57,642 nucleotides of DNA from Acidobacteriota bacterium (GCA_013289715.1 JABCZJ010000024.1:1-57642); one strand, 5' to 3'. Counted from the stretch's first letter, positions 1 through 8,809 are shown. Notes: generated from the sequence alone by a model not told the origin. A program made the numbers and translations.

Positions 1-380
1 ACAAGAATAGTCTGCTGTCAAGTCGAAAAAAAGCAATGCGAATCTGCCTCGCTAACCGCAGGAAGGGTAATTCTAAGGGCAAGCTCTATTTAGGCTCTAA
101 CCAATTTCTCGGATGCGGAATTGCTGGTGTGTCCATGGAGAGGGTCGGGGTGAGTGTGGCAGGGACAGGAGTTTACAGTTGAAAGTTGGAAGTCCACGGG
201 ATCAGCATCGTGGCAAGCTGGGGCTCAGCAAACAGCGCCCCTACCAAGAAAAGGCAACGAAAAAGACAAGGAGCCTGAGAGACGCAAACGGCCGCACACC
301 GACATTGCCTCCCATGGACGAAGACCGAGAAAGATCCTTCGCCCCGCTCAGGATAACGGCGCTTTTCAAATCACACGGGG
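1..380. other. Gene-free window edge
   Basis: I see no convincing gene here. The short open frames lack a plausible ribosome site and resemble no family I know. Positions 332-356 hold one copy of a dispersed motif that begins AGATCCTTCG and ends in CAGGATAAC, also found near 8810, 12622 and 28211. The left boundary is the edge of the window, so a truncated gene cannot be excluded. Confidence 0.5.
332..356. repeat. Dispersed AGATCCTTCG...CAGGAT repeat, copy 1
   Basis: The copy starts AGATCCTTCG, has a short GC-rich middle and ends CAGGATAAC. Related copies lie at 8810-8843, 12622-12673 and, more diverged, 28211-28247. All are intergenic. Such motifs are common dispersed repeats in several GC-rich phyla; their role is not known to me. 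Confidence 0.5.
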
Positions 381-1292
381 CTACCGCGTAGGTGGCGTTT
401 GGGCTAGCTGGGCGGCGAAATCTGGATAGTCTTGTTTCATAGAGGCGGCGAAATCGGCTTTCATTTTGGCGCGGGTGGATGCGGGCCAGAGGTCGAGGTC
501 GGCGATGGCGGCGTCGTACTGGTGGCAGAAGACGTGTTGGGCGGCGCGGGCTAGTACGGCGCTAGCGATTTCCTCGGTATCGGCGGGTTTGTCTGGCTGT
601 GGAATGGATTGCATGAGCGAGAGATTTTCTGGCGAGAGTATGCCGGTCCAGTGGCGGAAGTCGCTGTTCTTATCGCTGAAGATGCGCGCGCAGAATTCTG
701 GCGTGGCGTCCGCGAGTTTGCCTTCGCGCACGCGGTAGACGCGTTCGGCGAAAGGGCGGCTGGCCATGGAAAAATCGCCGCCGGGACCCTGGGTGCGGAC
801 CCAGATGATCATTTTGCCTTGCGGGTCCTTTTCGAACTGGACGAGGCCGTCTTGCGGGATGTCGAAGAGTTTGTGCGGTTTCGGGTAGAGCGAGATTACG
901 TTGTATTCCCAGCAGCAGTGATTTCCGCCGCCAGCGTCGGTCATGAAGACGACTTCGGGATGGCCGTCGTCGTCGAAATCCTGGCCGCTGAGGTGTTCGT
1001 CGAAGGTGACGTTGAAGCCGCTGGTGCGGTAGACGACTTTTCCTTCGGGGTTGTAGATGGCGGCGGTGCAGACGAATTCGGTGGGTTCGGCGCTGTGCAC
1101 GGGGCCCAGGGAGATTTGGTAGCCGTCCCCGAGTTTGCGTTTGAAGGATTGCGTGGAGAGCGGGTGGGCGCGGCAGGCGATTTCGGGTTCAGCATGCGAC
1201 GGGATCGTTTGGGCGCTTTGGGCGGAGGTGGCGCTGGTGGGGACAAGGATTGCGGCGAGGATGATGAGCGGTGCGAGTTGGAGCGAGCGCAT
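381..1292 (-). CDS. Secreted protein of unknown function
   Basis: A 303-residue protein from the ATG at 1292. The open frame extends upstream to 1394, but that extension runs into a perfect palindrome, and residues after 1292 form a classical signal peptide (MRSLQLAPLIILAAILV, cleavage after about residue 25), so I prefer 1292. A central DFDDDGHPEVVF segment resembles calcium-binding FG-GAP/VCBS-type repeats, and a CC pair follows in a GGGNHCCWEY segment. The protein probably acts outside the cytoplasm. It follows ahcY on the same strand but is separated by about 220 bases containing a hairpin, so it may be a separate unit. No function is assigned. Confidence 0.7.
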   Translation of the reverse strand: MRSLQLAPLIILAAILVPTSATSAQSAQTIPSHAEPEIACRAHPLSTQSFKRKLGDGYQISLGPVHSAEPTEFVCTAAIYNPEGKVVYRTSGFNVTFDEHLSGQDFDDDGHPEVVFMTDAGGGNHCCWEYNVISLYPKPHKLFDIPQDGLVQFEKDPQGKMIIWVRTQGPGGDFSMASRPFAERVYRVREGKLADATPEFCARIFSDKNSDFRHWTGILSPENLSLMQSIPQPDKPADTEEIASAVLARAAQHVFCHQYDAAIADLDLWPASTRAKMKADFAASMKQDYPDFAAQLAQTPPTR

Positions 1293-1364
1293 GTGAGTAG
1301 GATGAGGCCGGACGGTTGCGGTTGCGCGCGCGAGTGACGTGAAAGTGATGGATGGAGAAAAAGC

Positions 1365-1400
1365 GGTGCGGGTCCCGCTTTGCGGGACCCGCACCTACGA
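1365..1400 (-). repeat. 3'-end stem-loop element, locus 1
   Basis: A perfect 14-bp stem (1365-1378 with 1382-1395) with a TTT loop, followed on the plus strand by CTACGAAAACAAC. It lies downstream of ahcY (stop at 1513) with the CTAC edge towards that stop, as at the other loci of this family. There is no T-run in the ahcY sense, so a simple intrinsic terminator is unlikely. Confidence 0.7.
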
Positions 1401-1512
1401 AAACAACGACCACGCTCGCCGCGCGCGGCTAACGTGCGGCTGAAATGCCCAACACGCAGACGATGCGGCTTGCTGCGGCTTGCACAGACAAGATTGTCTA
1501 TGCTACCAGTGG

Positions 1513-2787
1513 CTACGTTCCTTCGGACCAGCTGGCTAGGTAGTGTTCTTGGTCGGCTGTTAGTTTGTCTACCAGGACACCCATGGAGTCTAGTTTTAGC
1601 TTGGCGATCTGGCGGTCGATGGGTTCGGGGACTGAATAAACTTGCGGCTTCAGGTCCTTGGCGTTTTTCACCATGTATTCCGAGGCCAGGGCCTGGTTGG
1701 CGAAGCTCATGTCCATCACGACGGCGGGGTGGCCTTCGGCGGCGGCTAGATTGATGAGGCGGCCTTCGCCTAGGAGATAGATCTTGCGGCCGTCCTTCAT
1801 GGCGTATTCGTCCACGAAAGGGCGCGCGGGCTTTTTGGAGCTGGACATTTTTTCCAGCGCGGCGATGTCGATTTCGACGTTGAAGTGGCCGGAATTACAG
1901 ATCACCGCGCCATCGTTCATTTTTTCGAAGTGTTCCTGGGCGATTACGGACTTGTTGCCCGTGACGGTGACGAAAATTTCGCCGATCTTGGCGGCGTCGG
2001 CCATGGGCATTACGCGGAAGCCGTCCATGATGGCTTCGAGCGCGCGCGTGGGATTGATTTCGGTGACGATTACATCGGCGCCGTGACCTTTAGCGCGCAT
2101 GGCGACGCCTCGTCCACACCAGCCGTAGCCGGCGACGACTACGCGCATGCCGGCTAGCAGCATGTTGGTGGCGCGAATGATGCCGTCGAGTGTGGATTGG
2201 CCTGTGCCGTAGCGATTGTCGAAGAGATGCTTGGTGAGCGCGTCGTTCACAGCGATGACGGGATACTTCAGGGTGCCGTCTTTCGCCATGGCGCGCAGAC
2301 GGATTACGCCGGTGGTGGTTTCTTCTGTGCCGCCGATCACGTTTTTGACTAGGTCGGGATGCTTGGTGAGGAGTTGGGTGACCAGGTCGGCGCCGTCGTC
2401 CATGGTGATCTGTGGCTTGTGGTCGATTGCGGCGGCGATGTGCGCGTAGTAGGTGGCGTTGTCTTCACCTTTGATGGCATACGTGGGGATGCCGTAGTCC
2501 TTCACTAGGGATGCGGCGACTTCGTCTTGTGTGGAGAGTGGATTCGAGCCGCAGAGGACCACGTCGGCGCCGCCGTCACGCAGAGTGATTGCGAGGTTTG
2601 CGGTTTCACTGGTGACGTGAAGGCAGGCGGACATGCGAATGCCTTTTAGGGGTTGGTCCTTTATGAACTGCTTGCGGATTAGTTGCAGGACGGGCATTTG
2701 TTGATTGGCCCATTCGATTTTGCGTTTACCTTTTTCCGCGAGGGTGATGTCTTTTACGTCGCCGGCTAGCTTGGTTGCTGTTTCCAC
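1513..2787 (-). CDS. ahcY: Adenosylhomocysteinase
   Basis: A 424-residue cytosolic enzyme that reversibly splits S-adenosylhomocysteine into adenosine and homocysteine, relieving product inhibition of methyltransferases. The NAD-binding motif VVVAGYGWCGRG lies near residue 215, and the C-terminal region carrying KLKLDSMGVLVDKL is typical. The start is GTG at 2787, preceded by AAGGGAG six bases upstream. The length fits the bacterial short form. It lies downstream of metK on the same strand, and the pair forms two steps of the activated methyl cycle. The 226-base gap to metK is largely filled by repeat units. Confidence 0.97.
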   Translation of the reverse strand: METATKLAGDVKDITLAEKGKRKIEWANQQMPVLQLIRKQFIKDQPLKGIRMSACLHVTSETANLAITLRDGGADVVLCGSNPLSTQDEVAASLVKDYGIPTYAIKGEDNATYYAHIAAAIDHKPQITMDDGADLVTQLLTKHPDLVKNVIGGTEETTTGVIRLRAMAKDGTLKYPVIAVNDALTKHLFDNRYGTGQSTLDGIIRATNMLLAGMRVVVAGYGWCGRGVAMRAKGHGADVIVTEINPTRALEAIMDGFRVMPMADAAKIGEIFVTVTGNKSVIAQEHFEKMNDGAVICNSGHFNVEIDIAALEKMSSSKKPARPFVDEYAMKDGRKIYLLGEGRLINLAAAEGHPAVVMDMSFANQALASEYMVKNAKDLKPQVYSVPEPIDRQIAKLKLDSMGVLVDKLTADQEHYLASWSEGT

Positions 2788-2837
2788 TGGAGACTCCCTT
2801 TAAATTTTAGGTGCGTGATGTACGGCTAAATCCTTTT

Positions 2838-2865
2838 TTACCGCAGAGACGCAGAGGGCGCAGAA
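2838..2865. repeat. ACCGCAGAGACGCAGAGG-type dispersed repeat
   Basis: A purine-rich motif, ACCGCAGAGACGCAGAGG followed by GCGCAG. A diverged copy in the opposite orientation lies at about 55311-55345 (TCTCTGCG ... CTCTGCGCCCTGCGCG). Both copies lie at the outer edge of a cluster of stem-loop units. Confidence 0.45.
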
Positions 2866-2879
2866 AAAACCAAAGTCAA

Positions 2880-3013
2880 AATCGCCCGCCGGAAGGCGGA
2901 CGCTACAACTCCAAAGCCGACGCAGCCGGTGAGACAGCGCCGCCACGAGCGGCGGTTCTGAGACCCGCCCCTACGAATTCAACTGCAAAGAGCCGGCAAG
3001 ACGCCGGTGCTAC
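2880..3013 (-). repeat. 3'-end stem-loop cluster, locus 2 (metK 3' region)
   Basis: At least three units follow each other. The first has stem 2883-2890/2895-2902 and then GCTACAAC. The second is a degenerate unit around 2940-2972 ending CCCTACGAATTCAAC. The third has stem 2992-2997/3003-3008 and then GCTAC at 3009-3013, directly touching the metK stop codon at 3014-3016. The linkers AATTCAACTGCAAAG and AAAGTCAAA recur at other loci. Confidence 0.7.
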
Positions 3014-4195
3014 TTAACTGCGAGAGACTGCAACGGCGCCGCGGGAGCTGGCTTCTTTGCGGATGGCTTCGGCTTTGTCGGTGCGCTCCCAGGTGAAGCC
3101 GGGGCCGGTACGGCCGAAGTGGCCGTAGGACGCTGTGGGCCGGTAAATCGGGCGGCGCAGGTCGAGCGTCTCGATGATGCCTTTGGGCGTTAATTTGAAG
3201 AAAGCGCGGATCAGTTCGGTGATCTGCGAATTCGGGATGGTGCCGGTGCCGAATGTATCGGCCATCACGGAAACGGGCTCGGCGACGCCGATGGCGTAGG
3301 CTAGTTGGACTTCCACTTTGGTGGCCAGGCCGGCGGCGACGAGATTTTTCGCGACGTAGCGGGCCATGTAGCAGGCGGAGCGGTCAACTTTGGTCGCGTC
3401 CTTGCCGGATAGAGCGCCGCCACCGTGGCGGCTGTAGCCACCGTAAGTATCGACAATGATCTTGCGACCCGTGAGGCCGGCGTCGCCCATGGGACCGCCG
3501 GTGACGAAGCGGCCGGTGGGATTGATGTGGTACTTCGTATTTTTGTCCACCATGGCCGCGGGGAGCACCGGATCGATTACGTGCTTGCGCACGGCGTGTT
3601 GGAGATCTTTGAGTGAAACCTTGTCGCTGTGCTGCGTGGAGATGACTACAGTGTCTACCCGGGCCGGGCGGCCATCAATATATTCAATGGTGACCTGGGA
3701 TTTTCCATCGGGGCGGAGGAAATCGACGACGTTCTGCTTACGGACCTCGGCGAGTTTGTGCGTGAGGCTGTGCGCGAGTTGGATGGGCATGGGCATCAGC
3801 TCAGGCGTTTCGTCGCAGGCGTAGCCGAACATCAGGCCCTGGTCGCCGGCGCCGCCGGTGTCTACGCCCATGGCGATGTCTGGAGATTGTTTATGGATGG
3901 TGCAGATGACGCCGCAGGTTTCGGCGTCGAAACCGTACTTCGCGCGGGTGTAGCCGACGTCGCGGATGACTTCGCGGGCGAGGTCGGAGAAATCAACGTA
4001 GGTCGTGGTGGTGATTTCTCCGGCGACGACTACCAGGCCAGTGGTGACTAGGGTTTCGCAGGCTACGCGGCCCATGGGATCGTCGGTGACGACGGCGTCG
4101 AGGACGGCGTCTGAAATCTGGTCGGCGATTTTATCGGGATGACCCTCGGTTACCGATTCCGAGGTGAAGAGAAACTTTTCGTCGTGGTGAGCCAA
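3014..4195 (-). CDS. metK: S-adenosylmethionine synthetase
   Basis: A 393-residue cytosolic enzyme making S-adenosylmethionine from methionine and ATP. Family motifs are clear: GHPDKIADQISDAVLD near the N-terminus, GAGDQGLMFGYA, and the phosphate-binding GGALSGKDATKVDRSA. The open frame runs up to 4297, but I place the start at TTG 4195, where GGAGG sits eight bases upstream and the protein begins AHHDEKFLFTSESVTEGHPD as in the family. The upstream 34 residues are atypical and overlap the promoter and leader. It is transcribed ahead of ahcY. Confidence 0.96.
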   Translation of the reverse strand: MAHHDEKFLFTSESVTEGHPDKIADQISDAVLDAVVTDDPMGRVACETLVTTGLVVVAGEITTTTYVDFSDLAREVIRDVGYTRAKYGFDAETCGVICTIHKQSPDIAMGVDTGGAGDQGLMFGYACDETPELMPMPIQLAHSLTHKLAEVRKQNVVDFLRPDGKSQVTIEYIDGRPARVDTVVISTQHSDKVSLKDLQHAVRKHVIDPVLPAAMVDKNTKYHINPTGRFVTGGPMGDAGLTGRKIIVDTYGGYSRHGGGALSGKDATKVDRSACYMARYVAKNLVAAGLATKVEVQLAYAIGVAEPVSVMADTFGTGTIPNSQITELIRAFFKLTPKGIIETLDLRRPIYRPTASYGHFGRTGPGFTWERTDKAEAIRKEASSRGAVAVSRS

Positions 4196-4212
4196 AACAG
4201 TATCCTCCAGCG

Positions 4213-4227
4213 GAATTGTTGCAATTC
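4213..4227 (-). other. Small hairpin in the metK leader
   Basis: A perfect 6-bp stem (4213-4218 with 4222-4227) and a 3-base loop. It lies just upstream of the GGAGG ribosome site of metK, in the untranslated leader. It could influence translation, but nothing further in the sequence shows this. Confidence 0.4.
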
Positions 4228-4268
4228 GGGGGCCCCTAGTGCGTGAGCGACAGTTTGCCCAAAAAAGC

Positions 4269-4297
4269 AGGCTAGCATGGGGGTTTGGGGGTGTCAA
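4269..4297 (-). promoter_or_regulatory. Sigma-70-type promoter for metK
   Basis: On the minus strand a perfect -35 hexamer TTGACA (4292-4297) is followed after 17 bases by TAGCCT (4269-4274). The predicted start near 4262 leaves about 65 bases of leader before the TTG start of metK. Confidence 0.6.
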
Positions 4298-4412
4298 ACT
4301 TTTGCATCGAAAGGCCTTAAATCGAAGGTGAATGGTCGCGAAAGCAGGGGGAATTGTGCGTTGGTGGATGGAGTATGGCTGGCGATGGGGAAATTGATTG
4401 CCAACTTAGGGA

Positions 4413-4492
4413 AAGGGCGGGGCTGATTGGCGCTTGACGAATTGCCGGCGGCGATCAGATGTCGTTGCTTCAGGGGCTGAAGCCCCGCCCTT
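4413..4492 (-). other. Nested inverted repeats at the prfB 3' end
   Basis: A perfect 12-bp inverted repeat (4413-4424 with 4481-4492) encloses a second arm. The segment GGGGCT (4473-4478) pairs with AGCCCC (4481-4486), which is also part of the outer stem. Only one of the two stems can form at a time. The region starts about 25 bases past the prfB stop in the direction of transcription. Confidence 0.5.
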
Positions 4493-4516
4493 CCTGATGC
4501 GGTGCGTGAACGGGGG

Positions 4517-5642
4517 CTACGCCGTGTCCCGGCGGTAGAGCAAGTAGGCGCGGATAAACGGGTCCAGGTCGCCGTCGAGGACTTTCTGGATGTCGCCTCG
4601 TTCGACTTTGGTGCGGTGGTCCTTGATTAGTTGATACGGCTGCATGGTGTAGGAGCGGATCTGGCTGCCGAAACTGATTTCGGGTTTGGAGGCGTCGAGT
4701 TTGTTGAGCGCGTCGCGGCGTTTTTCTAGTTCGAGTTCGTAGAGTTGCGAGCGCAGAACTTTCATCGCGATTTCGCGGTTCTTGTGCTGGCTGCGCTCGT
4801 TCTGGCACTGGACGACGATGCCGGACGGGAGGTGCGTGATGCGGACGGCGGATTCGACTTTGTTGACGTTCTGGCCGCCGTGGCCGCCGGCGCGGAAGGT
4901 GTCAATACGCAGGTCGTCGGGCTTGACGTTGATCTCGATGCGATCGTCGATTTCAGGGATTACGAACGCGGAGGCGAACGAGGTGTGGCGGCGCGCGGCT
5001 TGGTCGAAGGGCGAGATGCGCACCAGGCGATGGACACCGCTTTCGCCGGCGAGCATGCCGTAGGCGTTTTCGCCTTCGATCTGGACCGTGGCGGATTTGA
5101 TGCCGGCTTCTTCGCCGGGAGTGGAATCGAGGATCGTGGCGCGAAAACCTTTTTGCTCAGCCCAGCGCAGATACATGCGGAGGAGCATTTCGGCCCAGTC
5201 TTGGGATTCGGTGCCGCCAGCGCCGGGTTTTACGGTGACGATGGCGTTGAGGCTGTCGTTTTCACCGGCTAAGAGCGTTTTTGTTTCCAGGTCGGAGACG
5301 TAGGCGTCGGCTGAGGCGATTTCTTTGGCGACGTCTTCGAGGAGCCCCGCGCGTTGGGCGTCGTCCTCTTCTTCCTGGGCTAGGCCTAGATAGGTTTCGA
5401 TGTCGCTCCTTTTTGAGTCGAGAGCTACTTCGGCGTTTACGCGGTCTTCTACGGCTTTGCGTTGTTGCAGGGTGGCTTGCGCTTTTTCCTGGTCCTGCCA
5501 GAAATTGGGGTCGCTGGTTTTTGCTTCGAAATCGGCTAGTTGTTTGCGGGCGGATTCTGCGTCAAAGAAAGCTCCGCACGAGCTGGATGCGTTTGTTCAG
5601 CTCGGCGAAGCGTTGTTGGAGGTCTTCGATGTGTTCGGCCAT
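4517..5642 (-). CDS. prfB: Peptide chain release factor 2 (programmed frameshift)
   Basis: RF2 recognises UGA and UAA and triggers peptide release in the ribosome. Translation starts at ATG 5642 (MAEHIEDLQQRF) and meets an in-frame TGA at 5562-5564 after 26 codons, in the context CTTTGAC. A +1 shift that skips the T at 5564 enters the long frame (DAESARKQLADF) and gives a 374-residue product ending at 4517. A GGAG lies just upstream of the CTT, as in the classical RF2 site. The SPF codon-recognition motif (about residues 210-212) and GGQ (about 255-257) are intact. The frameshift is thus autoregulatory and not damage: scarce RF2 favours the shift. Confidence 0.96.
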
Positions 5643-5724
5643 GGGGTGTCTCTATGTTAATTGATTTTTCATGCGGTGTCATTGGGAGCCGGAGCTAGAC
5701 GCGCCGCGGAGCGCTGACATTGTA

Positions 5725-5766
5725 GGTCCGGGTCTGAGACCCGCAGCTACGGATTCAACAGCGCGC
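5725..5766 (-). repeat. 3'-end stem-loop element, locus 3
   Basis: The stem is 5729-5735/5737-5743 (CGGGTCT G AGACCCG), followed by GCTAC at 5746-5750 and GGATTCAACA. It lies 20 bases from the lnt stop codon with the constant edge towards lnt. Confidence 0.65.
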
Positions 5767-5770
5767 GGCG

Positions 5771-7291
5771 TTATGTGGAATGGCGATTCACGAAGGCCAT
5801 GGCTAGCAGAAGGATGGTCAAGGCTACGCAGAGCCAGCTGAACCAGTCGCCGAATCGCGCGTACGGGGTTAGGTCGCTGCGGAAATCGTAGGGGGCGTCC
5901 AGTTGGCTGCGGACGTCGAGGGCTAGTTGAGCGGCGGTGCGGCCGTAGGGATCGATGGATTCGGTGTAGCCGTTGTTGGTGTCGCGCAGGAGCCAGCGGC
6001 GATTCTCTACTGCGCGGACGCGGGCCATCGCCATGTGCTGTTCGGGTGCGGAGGAGCGGCCGAACCAACCGTCGTTGGAAATGGTGACTAGCAATTGCGC
6101 GCCGTTGGCGGTGAAGTGACGGACTTCGCTCGGGAAAATTGCTTCGTAACAGATGAAGGTGCCGAATTTTCCTTGCGGCAGCTGTGCGACGCCGTACGTG
6201 GAGCCGGGAGTGAAATCGGAAATGTCGGCGGTGAGTTTTTTTGCGAACGTTAGCCAGCCGCGCAGGGGGACGTATTCGCCGAACGGGAGCAGGTGAATTT
6301 TGTCGTAGCTGAAGATGCGCTGACCTTGGGGATTCAGCAGGTCTGCGCTGTTCGATGCGAGCCACCTCCCTTCCGCGTCTCGTTTCCAATCCACCACGCC
6401 TACCAGAAAATAATTTCCGGATTCTTGCGCGATGCGTTGGGCGCGCTCGGCGAAGGGCGGCTCCGTGAATGAAAAGGGGGCGGGGACTTCGGGCCAGATG
6501 ATAATGCCGGGGATCTGATGCGCGGCATCGACGCTGATGTGTTCGAGCTGGTCGAGTTCGCCAGCGTGGACTTGCAGCCAATCGGGCGGATAACTTTCGG
6601 ACTGGGGGAAATTGGTTTGCACCAGGTGCGCTACGGAATGGGGAGTCACCGTGGGAATCAGGTGCGGGCCGATTAGCGCGACGAGCACCAAGACGATCGT
6701 CACGGTTGCGACTGTGGTCCACGCGCGCCGTGTCTTCACAAGCACGGCATAGGCTGCGACCGATCCGAACGCGGTGATCAAGAAACACAGGCCGTAGATT
6801 CCGGTGACGGAGGTGATTTGCAGCAGGGCCATGCTGCGGGCGGCGGGATAGCCCGATAAATCCCAGGACGAGCCGATGATGGGGATGTTGGTGCGGAAGT
6901 ACTCCAGGCTGGTCCAGAGGAAGGGCGCCAGTGCGCAAGCCAGCAGCTTGCTTTTGCGCGAGGCTAGCGCGACGCCGGTGGAAAATGTGGCGCAGATCAG
7001 GCCGCCGATGAAACCGATCAAGCCGACGAACGCGGCGGAGATCAGTGGGTCAATGTTGCCGTACTGGCGCATGACCGTATCCACCCAGGGAAGGCACACC
7101 GGGTAGAACACCTGGCCGTGGAGAAAACCGTAGAGCGGGGCTTGTTTCAGCGGCGCTCCGGCCGATGCCAGCACCAGCATGCCCATGGCAATCCACGCCA
7201 GCAGATACAAATTGTAATTGGGAAACGAAAGACCGAGGGCGACGCCGCTGCCGATGGCGAGCAAAACTCGCGTGTAACGAGGCAAATTCAT
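5771..7291 (-). CDS. lnt: Apolipoprotein N-acyltransferase
   Basis: A 506-residue inner-membrane enzyme adding the third acyl chain to the N-terminal cysteine of lipoproteins. Several hydrophobic segments fill the first 200 residues, followed by a nitrilase-like periplasmic domain. The catalytic triad is visible as Glu in IIIWPEVPAPF, Lys in YDKIHLLPFGEYVP and Cys in TFICYEAIFPS. A last hydrophobic segment lies at the C-terminus. The ATG is immediately next to the stop of the SPOR gene, so the two are probably co-transcribed. The window contains at least one lipoprotein that could be a substrate (19961-20230). Confidence 0.95.
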   Translation of the reverse strand: MNLPRYTRVLLAIGSGVALGLSFPNYNLYLLAWIAMGMLVLASAGAPLKQAPLYGFLHGQVFYPVCLPWVDTVMRQYGNIDPLISAAFVGLIGFIGGLICATFSTGVALASRKSKLLACALAPFLWTSLEYFRTNIPIIGSSWDLSGYPAARSMALLQITSVTGIYGLCFLITAFGSVAAYAVLVKTRRAWTTVATVTIVLVLVALIGPHLIPTVTPHSVAHLVQTNFPQSESYPPDWLQVHAGELDQLEHISVDAAHQIPGIIIWPEVPAPFSFTEPPFAERAQRIAQESGNYFLVGVVDWKRDAEGRWLASNSADLLNPQGQRIFSYDKIHLLPFGEYVPLRGWLTFAKKLTADISDFTPGSTYGVAQLPQGKFGTFICYEAIFPSEVRHFTANGAQLLVTISNDGWFGRSSAPEQHMAMARVRAVENRRWLLRDTNNGYTESIDPYGRTAAQLALDVRSQLDAPYDFRSDLTPYARFGDWFSWLCVALTILLLAMAFVNRHST

Positions 7292-7969
7292 CTAGTGTTT
7301 GATTATAGGCTTGAAACCTAATTGTTCGAGGGCGCGCTTGGCGTTTTCTGCTGAGGGCATGTCGGGGTAGGGGCCTACTTGCACGTGATAGAAATTATCG
7401 GCCGGCGACGTGGCTACGAAGGATGGGAGTTTTTTCTGTTGGATGGCGTCGGCCATTTCGAGTGCGTCGCGCTGCAGTTTTACGGCTGCCACTTGCAGGA
7501 CAATGGAATTTTTGGCCATGGCCGGCGGTTGGAAGCTCGCGGGCTGTTTCGGCGTGGCTGCGACGGTCTTGGTGGCTGCTGGAGGTGGCGCGTTGGTTGG
7601 CTTGTTGGCTACCGCCGGAACCGAGGCGGGAGCTTTTGTAGCCGGCGCGGAAGACGCGGCAGGCGGAGGTTCCAGATGATCGCTCGCGGATTTTTTATTG
7701 TCGTAGAAATCCCAGCCGCCATTATCGGGCGGCGCGGGAGTCGGCTTCGCAGCGGGCGCGGCTTTTGATTTCGGGGAAACTGATGCTGAGGGCACGTTGC
7801 TGTTAAAGCCGTCGGCCGCGTGCACGGCGCCGCCGTATTGCGTGCGGCCCATTACGTAACCTAGCGTGAAGAAAACTCCGCAGAGCAGGACCACGCCGAG
7901 AAAAAGTCCTACCAGGTGCCGGCTCTCGAGAACCCGGTCGCCGCCTCCACGTCTTGCGTTACTTGCCAT
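7292..7969 (-). CDS. SPOR-domain membrane protein
   Basis: A 225-residue protein from ATG 7969, five bases past the slipin stop; an upstream in-frame extension to 8002 would overlap the slipin. It has a short basic N-terminus, one membrane segment (LVGLFLGVVLLCGVFFTLGY), a long Ala/Pro/Lys-rich linker of about 100 residues and a C-terminal SPOR domain (IVLQVAAVKL ... FYHVQVGPYPDMPSAENAKR). SPOR domains bind peptidoglycan stripped of stem peptides, which is enriched at the division septum, so a divisome or septal-wall role is likely. The order slipin-SPOR-lnt suggests an envelope operon. Confidence 0.85.
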   Translation of the reverse strand: MASNARRGGGDRVLESRHLVGLFLGVVLLCGVFFTLGYVMGRTQYGGAVHAADGFNSNVPSASVSPKSKAAPAAKPTPAPPDNGGWDFYDNKKSASDHLEPPPAASSAPATKAPASVPAVANKPTNAPPPAATKTVAATPKQPASFQPPAMAKNSIVLQVAAVKLQRDALEMADAIQQKKLPSFVATSPADNFYHVQVGPYPDMPSAENAKRALEQLGFKPIIKH

Positions 7970-7974
7970 TGCTT

Positions 7975-8739
7975 TTACTTTTTCTCCAACGACTTCATCC
8001 ACTGCGAAATTACGTCCACGGGGAGCGGAAAGATCACCGTGGTATTTTTCTCCACGCCAATTTCCACCAGCGTCTGCAAATAGCGCAGCTGGATGGCCGT
8101 CGGTTCCTTTTGCAGCACTGCCGCAGCTTCGGACAATTTCGCCGAAGCTTGAAATTCACCTTCGGCGGCAATTATTTTGGCGCGACGTTCGCGCTCGGCT
8201 TCCGCCTGCCGCGCGATGGCGCGCTGCATATTCTCCGGAATATCTACTTGCTTGACCTCAACCTTCGTTACCTTGATACCCCAAGGCTCGGTATCCTGGT
8301 CAAGGATTTGTTGCAGCTTGGCGTTAACCTTTTCGCGCTCCGAGAGAATGGAGTCCAGCTCGAACTGGCCAATCAGGCTGCGCAGCGTGGTCTGGGCCAG
8401 CTGGGAAGTAGCATATAGATAATTCTGGACTTGGGACAGGGCGAGATTGGCGTCTACTACGCGGAAGTAACATACGGCGTTGACCTTCACGGAGACGTTG
8501 TCGCGGGTGATTACGTCTTGCGGGGGAACGTCGAGGGTTTCGATGCGCAGGCTGATGCGGGTGAGTTTGTCTATCGGGAAGAAGACCAGACGCAAACCCG
8601 CACCAAGCGGATCCGGCTGCATGCGGCCCAGGCGCAGCACCACGCCGCGTTCCCATTCCTTGATGACGAAGACGGAGTTCGAGAGCCAGATGAGGATGAT
8701 GACGACCCCCACCCCGATGAGAATCATTGCGAAATCCAT
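7975..8739 (-). CDS. Slipin / stomatin-like SPFH protein
   Basis: A 254-residue membrane-associated SPFH (band 7) protein. An N-terminal hydrophobic hairpin (MILIGVGVVIILIWL) precedes a band-7 domain with typical segments ERGVVLRLGR, RIETLDVPPQDVITRDNVSV and VDIPENMQRAIARQAEAERE, followed by a coiled-coil-prone stretch. A strong AAGGAGA lies before the ATG. Slipins commonly pair with long NfeD proteases, as with the gene upstream on this strand. The pair is thought to organise membrane microdomains, and the protease can cut its slipin partner in studied archaeal homologues. Confidence 0.92.
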   Translation of the reverse strand: MDFAMILIGVGVVIILIWLSNSVFVIKEWERGVVLRLGRMQPDPLGAGLRLVFFPIDKLTRISLRIETLDVPPQDVITRDNVSVKVNAVCYFRVVDANLALSQVQNYLYATSQLAQTTLRSLIGQFELDSILSEREKVNAKLQQILDQDTEPWGIKVTKVEVKQVDIPENMQRAIARQAEAERERRAKIIAAEGEFQASAKLSEAAAVLQKEPTAIQLRYLQTLVEIGVEKNTTVIFPLPVDVISQWMKSLEKK

Positions 8740-8809
8740 TTTGTCTCCTTCAATGCCTGATGCGTAAGACGCTTCGTCGGCGTCCTCGGTGCTGATTCGG
8801 CGCGAACAG

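Larger units (their letters stand above)
4196..4516. other. Intergenic region: prfB 3' end, metK promoter and leader
   Basis: No gene is visible. The side next to prfB holds nested inverted repeats (4413-4492). The side next to metK holds a promoter (4269-4297) and a leader of about 65 bases. I compared the leader with known SAM and SAH riboswitches from memory and saw no convincing match; it is too short for most of them. Confidence 0.5.

Noticed and set aside
609..1337. Long plus-strand open frame opposite the first gene
   Set aside because: It is antisense to a coding frame with a clear signal peptide, is rich in Gly/Ala/Asp/Val as expected for a GC-rich shadow, and has no family resemblance.
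2880..3013. CRISPR array
   Set aside because: The recurring words are short and irregularly spaced, and what lies between them is palindromic rather than unique spacer sequence; no cas gene is present.
4196..4300. SAM or SAH riboswitch in the metK leader
   Set aside because: The leader from the predicted start is about 65 bases with one 6-bp hairpin; I cannot match it to any known riboswitch core.
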